Of a stretch of 64,000 nucleotides of DNA, positions 26,935 to 39,174 are shown in pieces; position 1 is the first letter of the stretch, and the number at the start of each line of letters is the position of its first letter. This stretch comes from Taklimakanibacter albus (lineage in GTDB: Bacteria; Pseudomonadota; Alphaproteobacteria; Rhizobiales; Aestuariivirgaceae): positions 276,343 through 340,342 of the forward strand of contig NZ_JAENHL010000004.1 in assembly GCF_016595235.1 (NCBI RefSeq). The letters run 5' to 3'. The translations under genes and the position numbers were made by a program. Below the pieces are notes generated by a model, which saw only the letters and a list, made by a program, of their open reading frames with translations, did not search any database and had not been told where the DNA came from.

Positions 26935-28413
26935 TCAGAAAGGATCGAGCGGATAAAGCGGCCGCGTCGCCCGCGTGAAAGGAATACGGCGCATGTCGGG
27001 CGCCGTCGGCCCGGCCGTATTGGCCGAAATGATACGCGCCGCGAGGGGCCCGAAACTCTGGCGGAAATGCGCCGGGGACTTCACGAAGACGAGCGCTGCC
27101 TGATCGAGCGGCAGGCCTTGTGAGAAATACATCGCCTTGTCCCATTCCATCGACGGCTGGCTGCGGACCAGAAGCCGGATTGACCCGATTGCGATGACCG
27201 CCGTCGGCCCCATCGATAGTTCCAGGCCGTTAGGCCCGCCATCGGTCATCTTATAGATGCCGTCCGACAGCGACTGGACGCGGCCGCGAATGGCGATCGG
27301 CGCGCCATCCGTCTTCGAGAAATAATGCCCGACCGGTGTAGTGACCTCCGCCCCGGCGCCGGCCGAGATGGCGGCGGCGACGGCGCCCGGATCGCAGATG
27401 GTGAGATAGGACAGCCCCGATGCCTTGTCGGCGCCCAAAGCGAGCAGCGTCTTCAGCACCTCCGCGCTGTCCGCCGCCGAGCCGCCGGTCGGCGCATCGC
27501 CCGCATCGCTCACCAGCGTCATGCCTTCAGACGTGAGGCCGATACGGATGGCCTCCTCCAACGCCACGAGTTCGGGAAAGAAATCGGCGCGCCGCTGCCA
27601 CGTCATCTCGGCCAGCTTCTCTGCCGCCGCCGTGGCGCGTTCCGCATCCTCGGCGCAGACCAGCGCCGCGAAGCCCAGATCCGGCACATCGATCCAGGGC
27701 TGCACCGGGAACAGCGCCGCATGAATCACCTCGCCGTCGCGCTCCATCCGCCGCGCCTCCTGGACGACCGGCAGCAGCGGTCCGTCGGTGGTGCGCGTAC
27801 AGACGGGGCTCACCAGCAGCGGCCGCTTGGCGAGCGCCATCGCCGGCATCGGCCGTCGCCCCGCCACGACATCGAGCAGGATACGCGCCGTGCGCTGGCC
27901 GGTCTCGTACATGTCGATATGCGGATATTCGCGATAGCCGATATGGAACACATGGGGCTGCAGCTTCAGCGGCGTGATATGGCCGTGGAGATCGAGGCTG
28001 ACGCCGATCGGCACCGACGCAGGCAGGATCCGGCGCAGGCGCTGGATGATCTCGCCGTCGCCATCCGGCTGGTCCTCGACGACCAGCGCCCCGTGCAGCG
28101 CCAGCAGAACGCCGTCGACCGGCCCCGCGGCGCGCAGGCGTTCCTCCATCTCACCAACCAGCGTGTCGAAGGCTTCGCGCGCCACCGTACCGCTGGCCGC
28201 CGCATAAGCGGCGATGAGCGGCACCGGCTCCGCTTTCGCGTCTCTCAAGACATCGAAAAAGCCCGGCACTTCGGTGCGCGCCGCGCCATAACCGGTGAGC
28301 ATCTCAGTCCCGCGCAGGAGATAGTAGCTCTCGAAAGTCGCGACCGTCGTCGGCAAAGGCGAGAAGCTGTTGCTCTCCTGCATGAGGGACGCGACGGCGA
28401 TGCGGGTCGGCAT
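26935..28413 (-). CDS. M81-family metallopeptidase-like protein (MlrC-like)
   Basis: This 492-residue protein is related to microcystinase C. The N-terminal domain contains QESNSFSP (residues about 12-19) and DLHGHITPLKL (about 142-152), where the acidic and histidine residues are predicted zinc ligands, followed by GYREYPHIDMYETG. The C-terminal MlrC_C part has SDAGDAPTGGSAADS and SGLSYLTICDPGAVAA. Characterised members act on linear microcystin, but most homologues occur in catabolic clusters with unknown amide substrates. In this operon an amide or lactam intermediate is plausible but unproven. Confidence 0.85.
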   Translation of the reverse strand: MPTRIAVASLMQESNSFSPLPTTVATFESYYLLRGTEMLTGYGAARTEVPGFFDVLRDAKAEPVPLIAAYAAASGTVAREAFDTLVGEMEERLRAAGPVDGVLLALHGALVVEDQPDGDGEIIQRLRRILPASVPIGVSLDLHGHITPLKLQPHVFHIGYREYPHIDMYETGQRTARILLDVVAGRRPMPAMALAKRPLLVSPVCTRTTDGPLLPVVQEARRMERDGEVIHAALFPVQPWIDVPDLGFAALVCAEDAERATAAAEKLAEMTWQRRADFFPELVALEEAIRIGLTSEGMTLVSDAGDAPTGGSAADSAEVLKTLLALGADKASGLSYLTICDPGAVAAAISAGAGAEVTTPVGHYFSKTDGAPIAIRGRVQSLSDGIYKMTDGGPNGLELSMGPTAVIAIGSIRLLVRSQPSMEWDKAMYFSQGLPLDQAALVFVKSPAHFRQSFGPLAARIISANTAGPTAPDMRRIPFTRATRPLYPLDPF

Positions 28414-28427
28414 GGTCGGATGATCTC

Positions 28428-29723
28428 CTAGAGGCTGGCGAGCGCTCCCTTGAGGCTCGCAATAGTCTCGTCGATCACCGCATCATCATGCTCGGTCGAG
28501 ATGAACCAGGCGCCGCGTTCGAGCACGCGCACACCGCGCTCGAGCAGCGCGGTGGTGAGGCGCACATAACCGGCGCGGTCGGTGGCGATGATGTCGCGAT
28601 AATTGCGCGGCGCCGCCTTGAGCCCGAAGCCGACATGGAAGATCTGCGGAAAGCCGGTGACCGTCGCCGTCGCTCCTGCCGCCGCCAGCGCCGACCTGAC
28701 ACCCTCCATCAGGCGCGCCCCCCGCTGTTCCAGCTTTTCATAACTGCCCGGCGCCTTCAGCGCCTTCAGCGTCGCCACCGTCGCCGCCATCGCGATCGAC
28801 TGCGAATTGTAAGTACCGCCATGCATCACCTTGCGGCCCGCGGCGAACTCGTCCATCAGCGCCGCCTTGCCGACGAGCCCCGCCACCGGGAAGCCGCTCG
28901 CCACCGCCTTGCCGAAGATGGTGAGATCGGGCGTGACACCGAGGCGCTGCTGCACACCGCCGGCGCTTACCCGGAAGCCGGTGATGACTTCATCGAAGAT
29001 CAACACCGTGCCCACCTTGCTGCAGGCCTGGCGTACGCCTTCGAGATAGCCGGCGGCCGGGAAGATCGCGCCCGTATTGCACATCGCCGGCTCCATGATG
29101 AGAGCGGCGACGTCGCCACGGGCGAGGCGTTCCTCGACGAGATCGAGACGGTTCCACGACAGCACTTCGACGCGCTGACCGGCGAGGTCGTCCTGACCGG
29201 CCGTGCCGGACTGCGGTACGGGTGCCGCCTCCCCGCCCATGCGATCAGGCGCCGGCGCCACGCTCCACAGAACATTGTCGAGCCAGCCATGATAATGGCC
29301 CTCGAATTTCACGATCGTGCCGCGCCCGGTAATGGCGCGCGCCAGGCGCAACGCCGCCTGCACCGCCTCGCTGCCCGACGAGCTGAAGCGCACCCGCTCC
29401 GCCGAGGGCAGCATGCCGCACAATAATTCCGCCGCCTCGAATTCGACTTCGCTTTGACCGCCGAACAGGATGCCCTTGCCGAGTTGGGCCTGGACGGCCT
29501 CCACCACCGCTTGCGGCTTGTGGCCGAGGATCATCGGTCCCATGCCGAGATAATAATCGATCAGCCGGTTGCCATCGGCATCATGGAGATAAGGCCCCTC
29601 GGCATGATCGAAGACGAGCGGCGTCGGTGAGATGCCGAGCCGGAAATTGCTGCTGACGCCGCCGGGCAAGTACCGGGAGGCCAGCTGGATACGGTCGCGC
29701 GAATGCTGGAAGCTGAGAGTCAC
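28428..29723 (-). CDS. Class III aminotransferase, glutamate-1-semialdehyde aminomutase-like
   Basis: This 431-residue PLP enzyme is of the HemL-like branch. Landmarks are RFSSSGSEAVQAALRLARA (about 112-130), GHYHGWLDN (about 142-150), Asp244 in LIFDEVITGFR and the Schiff-base Lys272 in GKAVASGFP. Because it lies in a catabolic operon next to mlrC and not with heme genes, transamination of a sugar- or amino-acid-derived ketone is more likely than tetrapyrrole synthesis. Start chosen at GTG 29723, with GGGGA 7 bases upstream; the frame could extend to 29771 without a ribosome site. It is first in a four-gene operon. Confidence 0.85.
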   Translation of the reverse strand: MTLSFQHSRDRIQLASRYLPGGVSSNFRLGISPTPLVFDHAEGPYLHDADGNRLIDYYLGMGPMILGHKPQAVVEAVQAQLGKGILFGGQSEVEFEAAELLCGMLPSAERVRFSSSGSEAVQAALRLARAITGRGTIVKFEGHYHGWLDNVLWSVAPAPDRMGGEAAPVPQSGTAGQDDLAGQRVEVLSWNRLDLVEERLARGDVAALIMEPAMCNTGAIFPAAGYLEGVRQACSKVGTVLIFDEVITGFRVSAGGVQQRLGVTPDLTIFGKAVASGFPVAGLVGKAALMDEFAAGRKVMHGGTYNSQSIAMAATVATLKALKAPGSYEKLEQRGARLMEGVRSALAAAGATATVTGFPQIFHVGFGLKAAPRNYRDIIATDRAGYVRLTTALLERGVRVLERGAWFISTEHDDAVIDETIASLKGALASL

Positions 29724-29775
29724 GATACTATCCCCACATGAAATCTGCCGACATTCAACATGCCTCGTCATTTCA

Positions 29776-29795
29776 TGTCAAGAAAACTACGTTTC
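29776..29795. promoter_or_regulatory. IclR-type box and -35 upstream of the aminotransferase operon
   Basis: GAAA-ACTACG-TTTC (29782-29795) is an exact GAAA-N6-TTTC box. On the minus strand it runs into TTTTCTTGACA (29776-29786), whose TTGACA is a likely -35. The same 11-mer precedes the SDR gene at 21.7 kb, suggesting shared control. Confidence 0.5.
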
Positions 29796-29937
29796 TTACG
29801 AAGGAACAGCAGCTCTGCGCATTTTGCCGGGTGAACCGAGTCCGGAATTTCAGCGATTCTCCCATATCATTGGCTGTTTGATCGATGAGGCGGTGACCTT
29901 CCGTCCGCATTTCACTTGACGGTCAATCCATCCTAAT

Positions 29938-29951
29938 GAAATATATGTTTC
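29938..29951. promoter_or_regulatory. IclR-type box upstream of the ABC transporter operon
   Basis: AATGAAA-TATATG-TTTCGTCA centres on an exact GAAA-N6-TTTC (29938-29951), close to the KdgR consensus AATGAAA-N6-TTTCATT. It lies 32 bases before the GTG start of the ATPase gene. Confidence 0.5.
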
Positions 29952-29982
29952 GTCATGTGAACCATTGACAGGGAAAAACGGG

Positions 29983-30783
29983 GTGGGGACGGAACAGCCA
30001 GACGCGGCACCGCGGAAGTCCGAATTCGTCATCGAGGCGACGGACATCGTGAAGCGCTACGGCCATGTGCAGGCCCTGGGCGGCGCCAGCCTTCAGGTCC
30101 GCCCGGGCGAAGTCCTCGCTTTGGTGGGCGACAATGGCGCCGGCAAGTCCACTCTCGCCAAGATCATCTGCGGCGCCGTCGCCCCTGATTCCGGCACGCT
30201 GGCTTTCTGGGGCGAGCCGACGACTGTCACCTCTATTCGGCACGCCCAGGAGCTGGGCGTCGAGACAGTCTATCAGGATCTGGCGCTGGCGCCCGATCTG
30301 ACCGTCGCCGAAAACATGTTTCTCGGCCGCGAGCCGATCAATCCCGGCTGGTTCGGCGGCCACCCGGCGCGCCTCGACCGCCGCCACATGCGCGCCAAGG
30401 CGGAAGAAGCGCTGCGCGGCATCGGCATCAGCACCCTCACCAGCGTCGACCGCACTGTGCGCGATCTCTCCGGCGGCCAGCGCCAGGCGATCGCCGTGGC
30501 GCGCGCCGTGATGTGGGCCAAGGCGGCGATCATCATGGATGAGCCGACCGCCGCCCTCGGCACCAGGCAGACCGGCATCGTCTACGACTCCATCCGCTCC
30601 GCCGCGACGCGCGGCCTCGCCGTCATCGTGATCTCGCACGACATTCCGAAGATGCTGAGCCTCGCCGACCGGATCGCCATCATGCGCCAGGGCCGCACCA
30701 TATCGAACACCGAGGCCCGCCAGATGACTCTCACCGACGTCGTCACCTTGATGCTCGGCGGCAAGGCGACGGAAGCCGCATGA
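29983..30783 (+). CDS. Sugar ABC transporter ATP-binding protein
   Basis: This 266-residue single-domain ATPase is of the RbsA/XylG half-size type. Walker A is GDNGAGKST (about 46-54), the Q-loop VYQDLALAPDLTV, the signature LSGGQRQAIAVARA and Walker B AAIIMDEPTAALG with the switch His in VISHDIPK. Start chosen at GTG 29983, where AGGGA lies 8 bases upstream; TTG 29965 is an alternative. Its stop overlaps the permease ATG. Canonical carbohydrate-uptake-type-2 ATPases have two nucleotide domains; this one has a single one, as in the FrcA-like group of rhizobia. Confidence 0.9.
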   Translation: MGTEQPDAAPRKSEFVIEATDIVKRYGHVQALGGASLQVRPGEVLALVGDNGAGKSTLAKIICGAVAPDSGTLAFWGEPTTVTSIRHAQELGVETVYQDLALAPDLTVAENMFLGREPINPGWFGGHPARLDRRHMRAKAEEALRGIGISTLTSVDRTVRDLSGGQRQAIAVARAVMWAKAAIIMDEPTAALGTRQTGIVYDSIRSAATRGLAVIVISHDIPKMLSLADRIAIMRQGRTISNTEARQMTLTDVVTLMLGGKATEAA

Positions 30784-31835
30784 GCGAGATGACGCAGAAC
30801 TCCCCGCCTCCGCCGGCGTTGCCGGGCGCCGTCCGGCGCTTCCTGACCTCGTCCCGCTCGACACCCATCGGCATGGCGCTCATCGTCATCGCCTTGATCA
30901 TCATCTTCGGCGTGCTCTCGCCCAATGGCGCCTTCTTCCGCGTCAGCAACCTCACCACCATCGTTCTCAACGCCTCGGTGACGATGCTGCTGGCCGTCGG
31001 CGTGACGATGATCCTCGCCGCCGGCGAGCTCGATCTGTCGATCGGCGCCAATGTCGTGCTTTCCTCGGTGGTGGCGGCGAAGATCCTCGTCGCTTTGTCC
31101 GGCAGCTATGACGAGGTGCGCATCGGTGAATATCCGCATCTCGTGCCGGCGCTGGTGGCCGCCATCCTTGCCGGCATCGCGACCGGCGCCGCCTTCGGCG
31201 CGGTGAACGGCCTGCTCGTCACGCGCCTGCGCATCAATTCCTTCATCGTGACGCTGGGCACGCTCGGCATCGGCACGGGCCTCGCTTACGTGATCACCAA
31301 CGGCACCAACGTGCCCTTCGTGCCGCGTGTCATCCAGACCGAATTCGGCATCCAGAAGCTGTTCGGCGTCGTTCCCTATCCGACGATCATCGTCCTCACT
31401 CTGTCTTTCATCCTCTGGTATGTGCTGCGCGTCACCCGCTTCGGCCTGCACACGCTGGCCATCGGCTCGTCGCGTGAGGCGGCCGAGCGCGCCGGCATCC
31501 GATCGGCCCGCCACATCTTCAAGCTCTTCGTCCTCGTCGGCGCCCTTGCCGGCGTCGCCGCCGCGCTCGATCTGGCGCGCTTCGCCACCACCAATATCGG
31601 CGGCCACCAGACCACCGCGCTCGCCGCCATCGCCGCCGTCGTGATCGGCGGCACCAGCCTGTTCGGCGGGCGCGCCACCATCGCCGGCTCCATGGTCGCA
31701 TCCCTCATTCCGGTAGTGCTCGGCACCGGGCTGGTGATCCTCGGCGTGCCATCCTTCTACCAGCTCATCGTCGTCGGCGTGATCCTGATCATCGCCGTCT
31801 ATATCGATCAGCAGAGACGGGAAAAGCTCAATTAG
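30780..31835 (+). CDS. Sugar ABC transporter permease (RbsC/FrcB-like)
   Basis: This 351-residue inner-membrane protein has about ten hydrophobic helices. Family segments are NLTTIVLNASVTMLLAVGVT, ILAAGELDLSIGANVVLSSV (the conserved GxxDLSxG site) and NSFIVTLGTLGIGTGLAYVI. The last part, AIAAVVIGGTSLFGGRATIA, is diagnostic for the branched ribose/xylose/fructose permeases. It forms the channel with the preceding ATPase and follows it with a four-base overlap. Confidence 0.93.
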   Translation: MSEMTQNSPPPPALPGAVRRFLTSSRSTPIGMALIVIALIIIFGVLSPNGAFFRVSNLTTIVLNASVTMLLAVGVTMILAAGELDLSIGANVVLSSVVAAKILVALSGSYDEVRIGEYPHLVPALVAAILAGIATGAAFGAVNGLLVTRLRINSFIVTLGTLGIGTGLAYVITNGTNVPFVPRVIQTEFGIQKLFGVVPYPTIIVLTLSFILWYVLRVTRFGLHTLAIGSSREAAERAGIRSARHIFKLFVLVGALAGVAAALDLARFATTNIGGHQTTALAAIAAVVIGGTSLFGGRATIAGSMVASLIPVVLGTGLVILGVPSFYQLIVVGVILIIAVYIDQQRREKLN

Positions 31836-31876
31836 CATGCCCCGAAAAGTTGCAGACTTTTCGGACTAAGGCATGC
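31835..31876 (+). repeat. Palindrome between permease and binding-protein genes
   Basis: GCATGCCCCGAAAAGT and ACTTTTCGG...GGCATGC pair around TGCAG. The element is of the GCATGC-type short palindromes of rhizobia. Its position inside the operon could tune expression of the downstream binding protein. Confidence 0.6.
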
Positions 31877-31955
31877 GCTGAAAAGACGGAGCCGCAAGCC
31901 GCGACGCCCGGCTGGCCCCGTACGGTAATGGCGTTTAGACAGGGAGGTTAGACAG

Positions 31956-32930
31956 ATGACTATGAAGATGAAGTGCCTTGCTCTTGCCTTTGGCCTCTCG
32001 ACGGCTTTGGCGTCGGGATCGGCCTTCGCCGCGGGTGAGAAGATCGAATTCGTCGCCGGCATCGTCGGCATTCCCTTCTACACGTCAATGGAATGCGGCG
32101 CCCGCGATGCCGCCAAGGAGCTCGGCGTCGAGCTGAACTGGGCCGGCCCGCCGCAATGGGACCTCGCCTTGCAGATGCCGATCCTGCAGGCTTCGATCGA
32201 GCGCGGGCCGAACGGCCTGGTCCTCGCGCCCACCGATCCCAATGCGCTGGTCAGCATCGTCGAGGATCTCGTCACCAACAAGAAGATCCCGGTGGTGACC
32301 GTCGACGGCAGTCTGTCGAAGCCAGTCGACCTGCAGAATATCCGCACCGACAATATCGCCGCCGGCGGTCTGGCCGCCGAAGCGATGGCGAAGTCGATCG
32401 GCGGCGCCGGCACCGTCCTCGTCGTCGGCCTCGACCCGGGCGTCACCGGCAATGAGGAGCGCGTCTCGGGCTTCACCAAGGTGCTCAAGGAGAAATATCC
32501 GGACATCAAGGTGCTGCCGACCGAATATCCAGGCACCGACCAGAACAAGGCCGCCGAGATCGTCTCGGCCGCGCTGCAGGCCAATCCGGACCTGAAAGGC
32601 ATCTACACCACGCATTCCAACGCCGCCGTCGGCACGTCTTCGGCGGTCATCGGTGCCGGCCAGCAGGGCAAGGTGAAGATTATCGCCTACGATGCGGATC
32701 CCGGCCAGGTGCGCGACCTCAAGGCCGGCGTCTATGACGCGCTCGTCGTCCAGTCGCCCTATCTCGAGGGCTACGACTCGGTCACGCTGGTGACCAAGAT
32801 CCTGCGCGGCGAGATCGATCCGGCCAAGCTCGAGGACGTCACCCATCCGCCGATGGTCGTCGCCACGCGCGAGAATATCGACTCCCCGGAGGTCAAGAAG
32901 AACCTCTATGTCGATGCCTGCTCGAATTAG
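31956..32930 (+). CDS. Sugar ABC transporter periplasmic substrate-binding protein
   Basis: This 324-residue type I (RbsB-like) binding protein has a signal peptide, cleavage likely after AFA in LASGSAFAAGEKIEF. The two-lobed fold is recognisable from ERGPNGLVLAPTDPNALVSI (about 80), VTVDGSLSK, NEERVSGFTKVLKEKYPDIK and YTTHSNAAVGTSSAV. AGGGAGG lies 11 bases upstream of the ATG. It would deliver the sugar to the preceding permease-ATPase pair. The ligand is not determinable, although the neighbouring enzymes suggest a hexose or hexuronate derivative. Confidence 0.93.
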   Translation: MTMKMKCLALAFGLSTALASGSAFAAGEKIEFVAGIVGIPFYTSMECGARDAAKELGVELNWAGPPQWDLALQMPILQASIERGPNGLVLAPTDPNALVSIVEDLVTNKKIPVVTVDGSLSKPVDLQNIRTDNIAAGGLAAEAMAKSIGGAGTVLVVGLDPGVTGNEERVSGFTKVLKEKYPDIKVLPTEYPGTDQNKAAEIVSAALQANPDLKGIYTTHSNAAVGTSSAVIGAGQQGKVKIIAYDADPGQVRDLKAGVYDALVVQSPYLEGYDSVTLVTKILRGEIDPAKLEDVTHPPMVVATRENIDSPEVKKNLYVDACSN

Positions 32931-32944
32931 TCTGTGACAAGGCC

Positions 32945-32970
32945 GCTGGCGGGTTCACTCACCCGCCGGC
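32945..32970 (+). promoter_or_regulatory. Hairpin between binding protein and SDR gene
   Basis: GGCGGGT and ACCCGCC pair exactly around TCACTC, extended by a T-G wobble and GC/GC. There is no U-tract. Such hairpins after abundant binding-protein genes often stabilise the upstream message or attenuate the downstream gene. Confidence 0.45.
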
Positions 32971-32996
32971 GCCGCATCATCGAGGTCAGTATCCAT

Positions 32997-33791
32997 ATGT
33001 CCGCTCAACAGGACCGCGTCGCCATCGTCACCGGTGCCGGCACCGGCATCGGCCAGGCCATCGCTTTGGCGCTCGCCGAGAAAGGCCAGCGCGTCGTCAT
33101 CACCGGCAGACGCGCCGAGCCTTTGCAGAACACTGTCGCCCGCGCGCCACAGCCCGGCCGGATCGTTGCCATGGCCGGCGACATCACCGATGCGGCCGAT
33201 CGCGCCCGCATCGCCGCCGACACGATCCGTCAATTCGGCCGCATCGATATCCTGGTGAACAATGCCGGGGTCTCGTCGATCGCACCATTGCTGTCTTCGA
33301 CCGAAGAGGAATGGCGCCGCGTCATGGCGACCAATGTCGACGCCGCCTTCTTCATGGCGCAAGCCGTGCTGCCGTCCATGCGCGAGCGCCAATGGGGCCG
33401 CATCGTCAATATCGGCTCCGTCTATGGCGTGCTCGGGCTGAACGCCGCCCTTTACGAGACCTTCACCGAGGATCCGCAATATGGGCCCAAGCGCCAGCCC
33501 GCTTATCACACCTCCAAAGGCGCCATGCTCAATCTGACCCGCGACCTCGCCATCGCCGTCGCCAAATGGAAGGTGACCGTCAACACCGTCAGCCCCGGCA
33601 TGATCATCACCGACCAGTCGCGTGGCCTCCTCTCCGACGAGGTGAAGCGCAAATTGCCCGAGATGACGCCGCTCGGCCGTTTCGGCGAGCCGATGGAGAT
33701 CGCTTATGCGGTCCGCTTCCTTGCTTCCGATGAAGCCGCCTTCATCACCGGCGAGGAATTGCGCGTCGATGGCGGCTGGACCATTTGGTGA
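32997..33791 (+). CDS. Short-chain dehydrogenase/reductase at the end of the transporter operon
   Basis: This 264-residue classical SDR has TGAGTGIG (residues about 14-21), NNAGVSS (about 89-95), the catalytic Ser in NIGSVYG, Tyr-His-Thr-Ser-Lys as AYHTSKG (Tyr near 169) and a late ELRVDGGWTIW. Start chosen at ATG 32997 (MSAQQDRVAIVTG), with GAGGT 11 bases upstream. An insertion YETFTEDPQYGPKRQP before the active Tyr is longer than usual and may shape the substrate pocket. Co-transcription with the ABC genes suggests it oxidises or reduces the imported sugar derivative. Confidence 0.88.
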   Translation: MSAQQDRVAIVTGAGTGIGQAIALALAEKGQRVVITGRRAEPLQNTVARAPQPGRIVAMAGDITDAADRARIAADTIRQFGRIDILVNNAGVSSIAPLLSSTEEEWRRVMATNVDAAFFMAQAVLPSMRERQWGRIVNIGSVYGVLGLNAALYETFTEDPQYGPKRQPAYHTSKGAMLNLTRDLAIAVAKWKVTVNTVSPGMIITDQSRGLLSDEVKRKLPEMTPLGRFGEPMEIAYAVRFLASDEAAFITGEELRVDGGWTIW

Positions 33792-33808
33792 TCCAGCAAC
33801 TCTAAGAT

Positions 33809-34972
33809 TTAAGCGGGTTCGTCTTCCTGGATCTTCTGCCGGGCCGTCATCGCCGCCCGCAGCACCGCTTCGACGCGCGGATTCTGCTCCATGAACTTGA
33901 CCACGTCGGCGGCGTCGAGCACCAGGAGCTCGGAGGTGCGCCGCGCGATCACCGTCGCCATCCGTTTGACCCGGCCCAGCACCGCGACCTCGCCGAAAAA
34001 GTCGCCCTCCTGAAGCGCGACCGACTGATGCGGCAGCACCACCTCCACCTCGCCCGACGCGATGAAGTACATGCTGTCGCCTTCATCGCCCTTGCGGATG
34101 ATGATCGTGTTGGGCGGGAATTTGCGCGCCCGGAGCAGGCTGACGAGCTCGGCCAGAGCGGCGCCGTCGAGACCGGTGAAAGCCGGCACCCGCGCCACCA
34201 TGCCGTAATTGACGATGAAGTCGCGCCGGCGGATTTCGGCCAGGAAGCCGGTGGCGATGATGGCGACCGGCAAGGCGAAGAAGATGAGCCCGCCCAGCAT
34301 CACGAAGCCGGTGAACAATTTTCCCCAGGCCGTGATCGGAACCACATCGCCATAACCGACGGTCACCACGGTGACGACCGCCCAGTACATGGCGGCGGGA
34401 ATGCTGCCGAAGCTCGTCGGCTGCACATCATGCTCGATGAGATACATGCCGGTCGCCGCGACCAGGAGCAGCCCCAGCCCGATGAGGCCCGCCGCCATCA
34501 GCGGGCGCCATTCATTGGTGAGCACCCGTCCGACCGTGGCGAGCGCCGGCGAATAACGCGCCAGGCGGAAGAAGCGCAGCACCTGGAAAATGAGCATGGC
34601 GCCCTGCGCCTGCGGCCGCAGCGCCAGCAGGAAAAGCGGCACCAGCCCCGCCGCGTCGAGCAGCATCAGCGGGCTCGTGACATAAGCGATCAGCCCGCGC
34701 CCATTCGCTCCGCCGAAGACCGGATGCTCGGCCGCCGTCCACAGACGCGCGGCATATTCGAGGAGGAAGAACAGGCCGCAGACGAGTTCACCCAGCCATA
34801 GCCCCTCCAGTTCGTCGGGATCGAGCCCTGGTACCGTCGAGCTGACGGCGCCCGCCACGCTGGCCAGGATGATCAGGATCGATGCGCGTTCGAACCACAG
34901 CGCCAGCCTGTCGCGCTTGATGCCGGGCTCGATGATCTCATATGCCCTGCGCCGGGCCGAGACCTGGGCCAT
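33809..34972 (-). CDS. Cyclic-nucleotide-gated potassium channel
   Basis: This 387-residue inner-membrane channel has six predicted helices. The S4-like segment LRFFRLARYSPALATVGR (about 131-149) carries spaced arginines, and the pore ends in the selectivity filter TVGYGD (204-209). A cytoplasmic cyclic-nucleotide-binding domain follows (about 265-370) with the phosphate cassette FFGEVAVLGRVKRMATV, including Glu328 and Arg337 expected to hold cAMP or cGMP. The architecture matches MlotiK1 of Mesorhizobium, slightly longer. It lies 62 bases downstream of alaS on the same strand and meets the SDR gene convergently. Confidence 0.9.
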   Translation of the reverse strand: MAQVSARRRAYEIIEPGIKRDRLALWFERASILIILASVAGAVSSTVPGLDPDELEGLWLGELVCGLFFLLEYAARLWTAAEHPVFGGANGRGLIAYVTSPLMLLDAAGLVPLFLLALRPQAQGAMLIFQVLRFFRLARYSPALATVGRVLTNEWRPLMAAGLIGLGLLLVAATGMYLIEHDVQPTSFGSIPAAMYWAVVTVVTVGYGDVVPITAWGKLFTGFVMLGGLIFFALPVAIIATGFLAEIRRRDFIVNYGMVARVPAFTGLDGAALAELVSLLRARKFPPNTIIIRKGDEGDSMYFIASGEVEVVLPHQSVALQEGDFFGEVAVLGRVKRMATVIARRTSELLVLDAADVVKFMEQNPRVEAVLRAAMTARQKIQEDEPA

Positions 34973-35034
34973 GCGTCGTTCCTTTCGGCCGCGATTTCCA
35001 GATCCCGGCCGACAGGATCATACATCGAAAAGGA

Positions 35035-37692
<2,658 letters not shown>

Positions 37693-37894
37693 GGGAATAG
37701 GTCCAGGTTGAATTGGGGTGCGCTGTTTTAAGGATTGCGCGCCGCCCTGTCTACCGAGACATGGTCCTTGAGGCCTGATTTTGAAGGATTCTTCATGCCG
37801 AAAAGGCGCCCTCCCGGGGCAAGGAGGACGCCATCGGTGTGAGGCTCACACCAGTAACCGGCCTGGGGAAGTGGGGGGAGGCCGGAAGTCCAGT

Positions 37895-37936
37895 GCATGA
37901 TCCGGAGAAGTGGGCTGCGGTTTTCCGAAATCATGC
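37895..37936. repeat. Short palindrome after recA
   Basis: GCATGATCCGGAGAA faces TTTTCCGAAATCATGC, an imperfect inverted repeat of the GCATGATCCG type frequent in rhizobia. A second, perfect palindrome GGTGTGAGGCTCACACC lies at 37837-37853. Either could end recA transcription. There is no coding signal in 37693-37953. Confidence 0.55.
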
Positions 37937-37953
37937 GCCAAAGTTGAGGAGTC

Positions 37954-39015
<1,062 letters not shown>

Positions 39016-39082
39016 CGTCGCGCTCCTTATTTCACAAGGGTTACGCCGGTGCAAATGAGTCTCGGACAGCGGCGATGTCCGC

Positions 39083-39111
39083 AATATGTACATTTTTTGT
39101 TCTCATAGCAA
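39083..39111 (-). promoter_or_regulatory. recA promoter with embedded LexA-like site
   Basis: On the minus strand TTGCTA (39106-39111) and CATATT (39083-39088) are 17 bases apart. Between them lies GAAC-N7-GTAC (39088-39102), one mismatch from the alphaproteobacterial LexA box GAAC-N7-GAAC. This placement would let LexA block RNA polymerase directly. Confidence 0.5.
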
Positions 39112-39159
39112 GCGTTTCTTTAAATCTTTGATTTTTATTGTTCTTATTTACGAAGGACG

Positions 39160-39174
39160 GAACTTGATGAGAAC
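39160..39174. promoter_or_regulatory. Exact LexA (SOS) box upstream of recA
   Basis: GAACTTGATGAGAAC is an exact GAAC-N7-GAAC, the SOS operator form of alphaproteobacteria. It is 145 bases upstream of the recA start codon, further than the site within the promoter. Confidence 0.5.
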
